This document shows, piece after piece, positions 29,801 to 46,800 of a stretch of DNA of 64,000 bases; positions within the stretch are counted from its first letter, which is position 1, and each line of letters begins with the position of its first letter. This DNA is from Anoplopoma fimbria (taxonomy: Eukaryota > Chordata > Actinopteri > Perciformes > Anoplopomatidae): NCBI RefSeq assembly GCF_027596085.1, contig NC_072469.1:14601232-14665231 (forward strand), in the 5' to 3' direction. The notes below the pieces were generated by a model. The model saw only the letters and a program-made list of their open reading frames with translations. It did not search any database and had not been told where the DNA came from. Both the position numbers and the translations under genes were made by a program.

Positions 29801-30924
29801 GTGGTTTGAAATTTCAATCCATTACGAAATATCCTGGCTGCTCCACTCATATAGAATGAAAAATGAAAAACCCAGATACAGTGCTCGTGATGTCCCACTT
29901 GAGCAGAGTGGGACATGCTCAGACAGGCTCCTGGAGCCAGAATTCCGCAACTTCGTAATTTCCAATTAGTGTGCCATTCCATGACCAAATTGGATCTCGG
30001 CTAAACTTGTTTGCCAATTCATGTGGCTAGTCCTGCCTCATCTGAAGATAACTATTGACATCTATGAAAAGAGCGAGTGTTGTTGTCAGCCCAGGTTGAA
30101 ACGGTTATTAAGGAATACTTCCATGTCTGCAGTAATGAGACTAATCAGGTCAAAGAGACACAGAGTGAGAAGCAAACAGAGAACCTGAGAAAATGACAGG
30201 GAGATGGACATAAAGAGAAGGAAGGAAACCTCAGAGGTCGGTGGCTTATGATCTGAACCTAGGAAATTGCTGCTTCCTGTCCCAGTCTGGCGCCTGTCCA
30301 GAGGCTCATCTACAGCTTCCCTGATGTTTTTATGTGACCAGACAGCAGACCACAGGGCACAAGACGCTGTGATAGCAAGTCCCAACATCTCTTTGGTGGT
30401 TTTCCTGAGAGAGGACCTGTTGTTTGACGCACTGAAGGAGCTTTGGCCTCGGGAAAAGGTGGCTGTTGAGTTTTTCTCTGCACCCAGAGCAATTTGAAAC
30501 TGAGCAATTTTGGAATCAGCTTTTATGGTGTGCAGAAGGTTTACAGTTGCAGAAAAAGAAAAACAATGAAGAAAAACTCCCAAAAAGTGCTGGCAATTGC
30601 TCATGGGCCGGCTGTGCGAATAAGAAAGTAGTTTCTATATTTTGATTAAGGCCATCCAAGTAATTTCATAGCTGTACAGTGCAGATGTCTACCAGCAGTG
30701 GACACAGTTGTTGATGAAATATTAATGACACTGAGCACTTAAAAATGCATTAAAATCAGGCATAGTAGTGAGTAGTGAGGCTATAGTAAACCTATATTGT
30801 TTCTAATACAGCAGGTGGCGACTGCTTTGATTTCATTTATTACCTCAGTAATTACAATCATGAACTAGAGGTCATCCAATAGTGGATTTTTTTTTTTTAA
30901 ATCAGATAAAATAAAGATATTTTG
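26831..30924. other. Non-coding sequence; includes longest chance ORF
   Basis: No gene is supported. A T17 tract lies at about 27102-27118 and a C8 tract near 26980. A minus-strand frame of 172 codons at 30086-30604 is the longest in the window. It begins with Met, has a hydrophobic C-terminal third, and shows no domain I recognise. Chance predicts about one frame of this size in a window this long, so I do not call it a gene. Regions around 28830-29400 and 29480-30060 look unique and could hold conserved non-coding elements. Confidence 0.5.
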
Positions 30925-31170
30925 GAGCAGGAAAAAGCCGATATACGATTAATCGGTCAATACCGCTTCCCCTCAAAAAAATTATCAAAAAATTGTTTGA
31001 ACGTGATCAGACTGTACAAACCAGATAACTGTTGAACTGAACATCTAACTAATAATACCTAAATAAATAAATCAGGATCAAACTCAAAGTAATCAATAGG
31101 CTTACCTAAATAAATAGACTATTTATATTTTTGGTCACACCATCAAACTCAAAGTAATTAATAAATTAAT
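30925..31170. repeat. Degenerate repeat with internal duplications
   Basis: GCCGATATACGATTAATCGG-like sequence near 30936-30956 is distantly similar, in reverse sense, to the repeat at 9922-10006. Farther on, ATCAAACTCAAAGTAAT is found at 31077-31093 and 31142-31158, and ACCTAAATAAATA at 31057-31069 and 31104-31116. The two pairs have different spacing, so these are imperfect, rearranged duplications. The family is unknown. Confidence 0.45.
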
Positions 31171-31294
31171 CTGGAACTTAATCTAACCGTAAAAAATGGT
31201 GAAATAAACTTAAAATGCTGTTCAGCGGGACCGTAAAGGTTTGGCTTATATGTACTAAAAGTGTCTAATTCAGCGTTCGGTCGTACTTAGCTCC

Positions 31295-31435
31295 GTCCTC
31301 TCATGTCACTTCTGGTTGCTAAAAAACAAGATGGTGACGGTCAAAAAACACCAACTAAACTTTTTGAAATGGCAGTCACAAACAATTGGGTGTGTTAACT
31401 TGACTACTTGCACTTCTTATATACAGTCTATCATT
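31295..31435. repeat. Fragment of a common fish dispersed repeat
   Basis: The words CACTTCTGGTTGCTAAAAAA, CAAGATGGTGACGG and CACTTCTTATATACAGTCTA occur in order. I recognise them from a repeat widespread in fish genomic sequence. No coding capacity or terminal repeats are visible. The family name is not given because I cannot confirm it. Confidence 0.55.
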
Positions 31436-31937
31436 TAAAAAAAACCCTGCTAGCACAGGCTAAATATTGACAATACAAGGAAGCTATTCTGGCCGAGTAC
31501 TAGGAGAACCCATAGTTATACTAAGGCATGCAAGAGGACTATTCATCAATCAATCTGTCACCATCAAATATTTCTAGAAATATGTATTGCATGTACTGAC
31601 TTTGAAATCACAAACTGTCATTCAAGTTGTCATTTTCTGTGCATACAACAATGTGTAAATAGGCAGCTTAAGAGTTTATAGTAGGCACGTTTTTTCACTT
31701 TGAACAGAGCTTGCCTAGCTGCTTCTCTTTGCTTCTCTTCATCAATGAATAATCAGGATGCAATAATTAAGTTATAATTTATATATATTAAGTTATGGAA
31801 ATATTGAAATCCTATGAAAGGAGCCAACAACAACAGTGAGTTGGTCCATTTCTCAATACTTACGTCCTGTGTGATGTGTCTGACACTCAATTTCTATCCC
31901 ACTGGCTCCAACTGAAGATGTGGCTCTTTAAAAACAG

Positions 31938-32490
31938 TTAAAGGGGCCCCATTATGCTTTTCCACTTTTTCCCTCTCCTTTAGTGTGTAATATATATTTG
32001 TGTACATGTAAAAGGTCCGTAGAGTGTAAAACCTGAAGTCCACGCCTAAAAGGAGTTACCCTACCCCTCAGAAGCTCCTGCGCTGCCTGAAACGGCTCGA
32101 TTGAATTCTCTCCTTCACTTCTGTAACTTTATGAGGTCATAATGTTACAGAAGTGACGTGAAACTCCTTCCGTCTAGTTTGGCCCTCAAACAACAAAAGA
32201 GAGAGAGAGATGGAGCTGAAGCTCCGGAGGAAGACTTTTTTGAAATGTGAAACGTTGACCAATCACAACAGAGCGGGCTAGCTGACCAATCAGAGCAGAC
32301 TTTGCTTTCTGGAGGGAGGAGCAAACGCTACAACGGAGCATTTCAGAGAGAGGGTGAGAAGAGGTGCTGCAGGACAGCCAGGATGAGAAAAACAAGGAGG
32401 ATTATGAGCATTAACGCATGTAAACATGTTGTAACTGTAACTTGAGATAAAAATATGCACCCAGAAAATAGCATAATAGGGCCTATTTAA
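31938..32490. mobile_element. Complete MITE with TTAA target duplication
   Basis: The element occupies 31942-32486 (545 bp) between TTAA at 31938-31941 and TTAA at 32487-32490. Its ends are imperfect terminal inverted repeats: AGGGGCCCCATTATGC on the left, and ATAGGCCCTATTATGC on the right when read in reverse. The interior holds no transposase. It has a palindrome at 32115-32156 with 13-bp arms (TCACTTCTGTAAC against GTTACAGAAGTGA) and two CCAATCA words near 32260-32291. The TTAA duplication is the hallmark of the piggyBac superfamily, so the element was probably mobilised in trans by a piggyBac-like transposase. That assignment is inference from the target site. Confidence 0.85.
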
Positions 32491-34801
<2,311 letters not shown>

Positions 34802-35308
34802 AGGTATTCTAATTTATATTTTACTTCATTGCTCTATGCATTAAAAGATACGTGTTGGGCATATCTCTGATTAATAAGGCTTCAATTTGATTAAGGCAGT
34901 AGCGAGATGTGTGCTTTTCAAAAAGGTATCAAATTGGCTGTGATTGTTCATTCTTTTATCTTATTGGAGGGCTCTCTGGTGAAAAGAAATCATTTCATAA
35001 TTAGCATAAATACACAGTAATAATTGCAGGAGACATTGAGGGCAAACAATAAAAGCGGGACTTTTTTTTTTACTGAAAACTTGTTACTAAAGCATGATGG
35101 GTTGGGAGGCAATTGCTAAATTCAACTACCTGGTTTAAACTCTCTAAAGTGTCTTCAAGCAAGAAACTGAATCATTATCTGACAGGTCACAATTGATCAC
35201 AATCCCAATGAAACATTTTAAAACGAAAGGCTCTACAAGTGTCTTACATATGCAAATTATTTTTAAACGTATCATCTGACAGCAATGAAGTAAAATAAGT
35301 CATAATTC
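34802..35308 (+). repeat. Left arm of a large inverted duplication
   Basis: This 507-bp segment matches the reverse complement of 36524-37017 along its whole length. By eye the outer 150 bp agree at a little over 80 percent of positions. In contrast, 34951-35069 differs at one position only (34982) and 34983-35069 is identical over 87 bp. A second identical run of 51 bp spans 35115-35165. Both arms keep a POU octamer (ATGCAAAT, 35250-35257) and TAATTAGCATAAAT (34998-35011). No protein is encoded. Either a duplicated conserved non-coding element or the arm of a foldback element would fit. Confidence 0.95.
34983..35069. promoter_or_regulatory. 87-bp identical core, left copy
   Basis: Every base here is matched in the other arm at 36752-36838. 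It contains TAATTAGCATAAAT, TAATAATTGCAGG, GACATTGAGGGC and AATAAAAGCGGGAC, ending in a T tract (10 T here, 8 in the other arm). Retention of a perfect block within diverged arms suggests constraint or conversion. The AT-rich homeodomain/POU-like words fit a developmental enhancer, but binding is not demonstrated. Confidence 0.4.
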
Positions 35309-36523
35309 AAGAATATAAGTGCCGTGAGTCATAGTGTAGGACTTTTCTTTATCCAGTTTAGTTTTTAGTACACTATTAGCGAGCCTTTATTTTAATTATT
35401 AATCAAAACCAGAAATGGGTTTTGCAGTGGGATTCAGGTTTGGAACTCTACACGCTGGCAACGTTTACAAGGAGTAAACACACTGGTGAGGGTGAAAAGG
35501 AATATTAATCACCAGTTTATCCCCTGCAAAGGTTTGTACAACCTCGAATTTTCCACTTCACCAAACATCTAAAATTGTCCCAACCGTCAAACCTGTTCCA
35601 GGCAAGTCAGGCAATGTACTCAGTCCTGTCTTTCCCCTTATCTCCTTTTCTCTGTCAACAACACAAGATTAGGAAAATAAAATGTAACATGTGTTGCCTC
35701 TGACACTGTGCTGTTTTGTTAAAAGCTGTAAAGCAAAGTATATCACAGAAAAAGAACAAAAGGAGCTAGAACCCTGACTTGTTTTCCCTTTTGGATGTGC
35801 ATTACTAGTTGTGGGGAAAGGGGATTATATATTTTTTCTTTTCATATTCCATTCTCAGTGGTTTTCTGTTACTGTCAGAAACACTTGTTGATATGTGTCT
35901 GTCCCTTCAGCCTCAGTGTGTTATTGGTCCCACCTGTGGGACTTACTGACATTGTGGCTCAGGGTTCAGTGGCTTTAAGTAGATTTTCAACCAGGCAGCG
36001 GTGAGCTCACTGCTTCCATTCAGGTTTAGCTCCACAGAGATTGGAACTGTATGGTACAATAAACTGCACTGCACTGGGATATCAAATACAAATCATATTC
36101 CTCTATATCACTCAAACTCTGACTACCTTTGGTCTTGATACTCATTCCACAACACTGATCCGCTGAAACCAGCATCGTAGATTCATAACTGACCACAACA
36201 CAGATCCAGCAGGGGTTCTTTTTTATTCCCTATCTGACCTGATCTCGGATCTGTCCCATGTGACTGTACCAAGACAAGAGGTTTAGCAACAGAAAGCCAT
36301 TGTTGGTAAAACTCAACAGCCATAAAACAGTTTTTGTGTTAATGTGAATTATCCTTGCAAACCATTTGCACAATGAAGCCAATATATAACTTCCTTAAAG
36401 CAGCTAGAAGACACAGAAAGTGTCCAAAGAAGTTCCAAAAAGAAACTGTACAAACTGTAATCCTGCATCACTGTGTCTTGGGTTCAGTCTCTCTTGGTAT
36501 ATCAAATATATTAGATTTTTGGG
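35309..36523. other. 1.2-kb spacer of the inverted duplication
   Basis: Unique-looking AT-rich DNA with no open frame longer than about 70 codons and no transposase or reverse-transcriptase motif. It separates the two arms and is long enough that the arms would form a large loop rather than a hairpin. An AATAAA word occurs at about 36058. Confidence 0.7.
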
Positions 36524-37017
36524 GAATTATTATTATTTTACTGGCATTTCTGTCAGATGATACATGTAACAATTTGCATATGTAAGACACTTGTAGAGCC
36601 TTTCGTTTTAAACTGTTTCAATGTGATCAATTGTGACCTGTGAGGAAGTGATTCAGATTCTTGCTTGAAGACACTTTAGAGAGTTTAAACCAGGTAGTTG
36701 AATTTAGCCATGGCCTTCCGACCCATCATGCTTCAGTTACAAGTTTTCGGTAAAAAAAAGTCCCGCTTTTATTGTTTGCCCTCAATGTCTCCTGCAATTA
36801 TTACTGTGTATTTATGCTAATTATGAAATGATTTCTTTCCACCAGAGAGCCCTCCAATAAGATAAAAGAACGTGCAATCACAGCCAATTTGATACCCTTT
36901 GAAAAGCACACATCCAACCACTGCCTTAATCAAATTAAAGCTATATTAATCCAAGATATGCCCACACATTCCTGTTAATGCATATAGACATGGAGTAAAA
37001 TATAAATTAGAATACCT
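36524..37017 (-). repeat. Right arm of a large inverted duplication
   Basis: This is the reverse-complement partner of 34802-35308, slightly shorter through small deletions (for example about 6 bp near 36632-36640). It retains the octamer as ATTTGCAT at 36572-36579 and the homeodomain/POU-like word as ATTTATGCTAATTA at 36810-36823. Similarity ends sharply at AGAATACCT (37009-37017). No target-site duplication is apparent at the outer ends of the two arms. Confidence 0.95.
36752..36838. promoter_or_regulatory. 87-bp identical core, right copy
   Basis: Exact reverse complement of 34983-35069. See the left copy for content. Two copies of one putative element in opposite orientation about 1.7 kb apart would act as a doubled regulatory module if functional. 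Confidence 0.4.
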
Positions 37018-41530
<4,513 letters not shown>

Positions 41531-41615
41531 ACAGGAAACTACTCAGTTAGGTTAAGGCAACAACCCTACTTAGTTATGTTAGGAAATGATTGTCGTTTGG
41601 GTTAAATTAACCACT
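41531..41615. repeat. Degenerate GGTTAAG/GGGTTAA repeat fragment
   Basis: CAGTTAGGTTAAGGCAACAA, TTAGTTATGTTAGGAAATGA and GTTTGGGTTAAATTAACCAC occur in series. They are the reverse-sense counterparts of the CCTAAAC words at 43724-43835. This vocabulary is common in fish dispersed repeats. A larger element may extend to about 41870, but its ends are not visible. Confidence 0.5.
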
Positions 41616-43723
41616 GGAGTGACAAATCAATCAACATTGACTTCTCGTATCACATGGAGAACAAACAGCTGTCTCCTGCTTGAAATATCTCCTCACCTCC
41701 CTCCCACCCTGTGTGCTTTTTTAAGTCTTTACACTTCCCTGTTCATGATTATGTGGATAACTTTTCATAAAAGTGTCGTGGGATATCTACGGAGTACGGC
41801 GCAGTTTTTTCTGTTGGTTTCGCTACGAATGTTGGATGAGACAAGTCTGTTTGGTTAGGTTCACCAAGGAGAAGAATATGTATCAGCACATCTCTATCTT
41901 GCACCTGGTACCCTGGGTGGACCATCTCCTACTGGACAATTCATCCTCAAAGCAGGCCCGCTGCCGCACCGTGTAACACGGAGCAAGCGCATGCACTCTG
42001 AAGGCCTTTGTGAAGCTGTAATATTGTGAATTTGGCGGGCAGCCTGGAATAATTAGTGTTGCCCTGGGTTTGAGTTACTGTTTGCTGGGCTCGCAGAACA
42101 TTCCCTCTCAGGCTCTTTGGCTGCCAATTAACTCACACACACACGCACAAATGATCTCGCATGTGCCCCTGAGCTGTAATCGCATTACAGGTTTAGAGTG
42201 TACAAGCCTCATTTCTGTGCATCTTCTAATGGCTCGCCCTCTGATTTCCACTATATTTCGCAAACACAGATCCATCTCTGATTGTAGCGGTAGTAGGGAA
42301 AATTGTCAAGTCGCACTTTAGGCAGATTATGCTGATTTAAGAGAGGAGGAAAATTGTAACAAATCTGCAAAAAAGATGTTTAGCCTACTGAAGAAGACGA
42401 TAAAGGGGTCACAGTGGATACCGTCTTTATTTGCTTTAAACAAACACAGAACTCCTGCAACATGTAGAGTGACCGAAACGCATCTGATGCATCCGAGCCG
42501 CTGGTTCTGAAGGCACACCGCGCACAGCGAGACCTAGGCCAGCCGAGCCAGTTATGCATCACAGAGGAAGCTAGATAAACGCATCATCCTCATCGCTCTC
42601 GCACAGCGATTTCCCAGTAGTGGGTCTACTTGATGAAGTGCCAGATCCCCTCCCTGTTATTCTCTGTGCGCAAGCCAAGTGTCCACATGCATGAGTGTAT
42701 TCATCAGTCAGGTGGCACTAGCCTGGCTTCTTCCCCCCCCCTCCCTTCTATTCATCCCTCTCGCTGTGCCCAGGTGTGAACAGGTATTGGACTGATTTAT
42801 CTCTTTTGTGCTGCTTATCAGTGAATTGTAGCGATAACCAAATTAACTCAGGGAACACAAAAACGTACACACTGTGATTAAATGTGTTGCTTGCACACAG
42901 TTGTGTTCTGTATCACATTTGCGTGGCACACTGTACAGAATATAATATTGAGTCTGCAAAAATATCTGCATGATCAATGAGTCACCCAGAAAATCCTGGA
43001 CTATAATTGGCTTATGTGAAAGCAAAGGAGGGAAAAATAGAAGAGAAAACATAGCCTACATGGCATAAAGTACAAGAGGATAAAAAAAATAATTGTAGTA
43101 ATCAAAACAAGGCCTGGAGCCATTGGCACGTTAGCCTGATATTTCTCTCTCTCTGACACCTGCACAAATCTTGTTGTTGCTTGCCGTTTCTTTTGTTTGG
43201 GGGCAAAAGTGATTAATGGCGAATAAAATCAGGTCTTCACATGTCGCGTGCCACGTAATTTTTTTTGTTCACTATCTTTTTGTTTTTATCTGTCACATTC
43301 ACTTCTATGCAACATATAGGAGACCTAAAACCCTGAAAACATTCAGCATTTTTGCACTTTCAGTACCCTCGTCTCTAAGTCCATGGGTTGGTGGTTAAAT
43401 GCCTGAAATTAAGTCTGTGGTTTAAATGAGCTTAATCGACATCAAATATAAATACTAGACAGATACTTCAGTTAATACCCCTCTTGTGAATTTTCTGTTT
43501 TTTTCGTTTTGTATAGGACTAAAACAATGCCAATGTAAAGTCAATTAGGGTACTTTTCATGGTGGATACACAAACTAAACGCATCCACATGACTATACAG
43601 TACCAGAGCTACTGACGTAGTATTAATTATTGAGAAAGACTGCTTAAGGTGGGCAGGAGGGGAGCTGGATGAGACAAACACAGGACTTTAAACCATGAGA
43701 CCGGTGTTCGACACATAGTTTTG
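41616..43723. other. Non-coding sequence
   Basis: No gene is seen. A C9 tract lies near 42733-42741. The region is otherwise unique-looking. Confidence 0.5.
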
Positions 43724-43835
43724 TGGTTTTGTTGCCTAAAGCTAAATTGATGTAGTAATTTAAGCTTAACCATGTTGTTTTACCTAAACCTAATAAGTTT
43801 TGTTGCCTAAACCTAACTTTTTTTGTTTTGTAACA
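43724..43835. repeat. Degenerate minisatellite, GTTGCCTAAACCTAA type
   Basis: Variants of GTTTTGTTGCCTAAACCTAA recur about every 28-35 bp (43728, about 43775, 43797), with decayed copies between. Relatives are at 22927-23110 (same sense), 41531-41615 (opposite sense) and weakly at 52382-52425. It is probably an internal part of a dispersed element. Confidence 0.55.
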
Positions 43836-46800
43836 TAATGTCCCAAAAAGGAGGTTTGCCTGGCGACACGACAATAAGGACAATTCATGTTCCTGTACAC
43901 AACTGTGTTGAAATACTAGTCCGCCTTTAGCTTAGTGGTGGTGACGTAAGGTCATGCGACCATAGTGTAGTACATTTATAGTCTTACATTAGCATTTTAC
44001 TTCTGCCGATTTCAGTCATGCTTCAAAAATCATAAACGTTTCATACTGTAAGTCTCATAATTGTTTGCCACAGAGTTTATATTCTGCAATAATCTAAAAT
44101 CAAATGGAAGGAATGAATTAATGCTAACTTCAGGTTTTGGCTCACAAAAACTTGTCATCCCTGCTCCACTTTATTAAACTACGTCCTCAAAATTACAGAC
44201 TCAAACACAAAGGAGAGTGGTTAGGAAATATCCCATCCAGCCTCCACCCTTCCATTAAAGCACACAATATCTCACCTCACCCACCACACTCATCTTGACC
44301 CCATATCAACTGTGAATTCACATCATACACACCACCCCCCACCCTCTCCTTTCCTTCAGTGGTTACTCACTAAGCCATCAAGGGTTGAACTAATGAAAAT
44401 GCCAGGATGAAGGGGGCCCTCTGATGAGTAACTTTGGAGTTCCTCTCACATCACTTCAAAGAAGGAATTAATAGAATTAGCTGGTCAATAGAAGGGGACT
44501 GACTGCAGACGTCGGATGGAGCTAATCATCCTCTAGAATAACATTGGCTGAGACAATGAGTCATCGCATGAGCTTTGGACAAAGTTTTCGCCTGTCAGTG
44601 AACGTTCACAGCCAGAGAGAGTCTGACATCATGACTGGATGTTTTGTGGATCACGTCAGGAATGCATTGAACAAAACCCCTTTGTTCATTCAGGCAGTTT
44701 ACTGCTGGGCAATGTCCAGCATTTAAATTTACAGCTGTATATCATGTTTCACACAGAAAATCTTTCCAGGTACAAGGGGTGGACAAAATAACAAGAATGA
44801 TGGTAATGCACAGAATCTTTAAGAGGTAAAAGGGCAAAAACTAAAAATAATGTGCTCAAGGTTTGTGCCTGGTAACCAGAGCATGGTACACAACATACGT
44901 GAAGCTTGAAGCTTGGTTGTACAAAACGTTGGCACAGTTACCATTGGATACTAACAGGCTGCTTCTCATTCAGAGAACAAAGCCCAGGAAGAAATAGTTG
45001 TGAGGGAATCTTATTCTCTGTGCAAAAAATAGTTTTTTCAATTGATGATGGCGCATGAGGCAGTATCAAACTTTATGCAAAAACACTAGGCACTAAGGCT
45101 GACCTGAGTGCTTCAACAGTTGTTAAGGTAATTAACATCCAAGTCAGTATTGAATCGTATCTGTTTTCTTTTTCTTTTCTTTTTTTTTTAATATCTGCAC
45201 TTTCTCTGAAATCCCAAATATTACATGAAATAAGGAATAGTTATCTCCCATTATTCAATATGCATCAACATTCATTAGCCATTTTTGGTTAAATTAAAAA
45301 GGAAAATCCTTTAAGTCAGATTTTGGTACTCATCTCTAATTAGACAATATTAGCAAAGTAAAGTACAAAATAAGTAAATAATGGCCACAAGTTGAAAGGA
45401 AGTTGGACAGCTTGTGATGTCGTCACCACCCTTTTTAAATGCACAGTAAGTATAAGTCCTATACAGTAAGCTGACATTACTTTTGTGGCTGAGCATTGGC
45501 GACATTATTGACTCCCATTTGACGCCATGTGTTGTGTGGGCTGGAAAAATGTGCCTTATTTCTTATTTTATGTTGTATTGTACCAATGTGATTAAACAAA
45601 CACAGCCCCTTTTTCAGATGACAGCTTTTATTAATGCTATGTCTCCAGCATTGGTCAACTACCACTCTTCTGAAAACCATCATTGTCCACTACTTCTTCC
45701 CAACAAGAGTTGGCTGGTATGAACACAGAGTCGATGCACAGCTGAAATATCGGAGCAGAGTACGTACACTTCGGCAGTTACGAGGCCAAACTACCAACCC
45801 TTGTGCTGTAATGTCTGCCTTTTGCAAGGCTTAATTAAACATGATATCTTAATTTGCACACAGATGTACCGCAAAGTAATTATAGAATATTTTCCAAAGA
45901 CTAAGCAGAACGTAGTGAAATCCCCCAACTGCCTGTTGACTGGGAGAGTAAAAATAGCTCATTTAAAGCCAGTGGAAGGCTGTCTTCTTTGAGTAAGACT
46001 TCAAGTCTGGCCTCTTGGGATGAGGCTCACTGCAATTTATCACAATCGCTAATTATTCATTTTATAAGCCACTCTCTCTTGCAAAAAGGAAGGGAGAAAA
46101 AAAACACAGGCAAATACAACAATGAAAACACCACTTGCATTAGCGCTGACACGAGAGCGCAGCAATGAAAGCGCCATATGTCTGGATAGTGTGCTGCTGG
46201 CTGATTATAAGACATGTGTCTCCTCCAGAGGGAAATGAAGACTTGTGCTATTTAAGTGGAATGTCTGCTTCCAAGTCTTGTTTATTCAGGGAAGGAAAAA
46301 TATGTGACTGTGTGATCACTGATCCCTTTATACTCATCATGGCATTCCAATTTATTTAATTTTTACTGTTTGTTTTTAACATGTGTTAAATCATTTCTTC
46401 AGATGACCCTTCCTGTGTGATTAACAAACACTTTATCTAATTTGGCTGAATCCAGACACACAATAAAATGCTCTGGTGTAGCTTTAGCGAGAAGAACAAG
46501 AAGTAACAGATCTAAGATCCTACTTCAAATTCAGCTCCTTGGTAGTCTGTGAATGTGTTTTTTGCCTTCATTATGTTGCAGCACATCCACATTATTCTAG
46601 GTCAATGGCTCCATTGAAGACCTATCTTGCAGAGAGATCAGCACAGGAGCTAATTACGCTAATAGGCTCCAGCAAAATGTTTGATACCAAACTACTAGCT
46701 ATAATCTAAAGAGCTGATAGGAGACCACAAGCATGCGCTTGCTTTTCTTTTACTTTCATCTAGTGTTTTCACACAGTACAATATCGCATGAATTAGGAGA

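Noticed and set aside
30086..30604. 172-codon minus-strand open frame, the longest in the window
   Set aside because: About one frame of this length is expected by chance in 64 kb over six frames. No recognised domain, and competing frames on both strands are also open.
43724..43835. Interstitial telomeric repeat
   Set aside because: The unit is not a TTAGGG array. It is a longer irregular CCTAAAC-containing unit.
43929..43970. tRNA A-box-like word TAGCTTAGTGG
   Set aside because: No B box at a suitable distance and no cloverleaf could be drawn, so neither tRNA nor SINE is supported.
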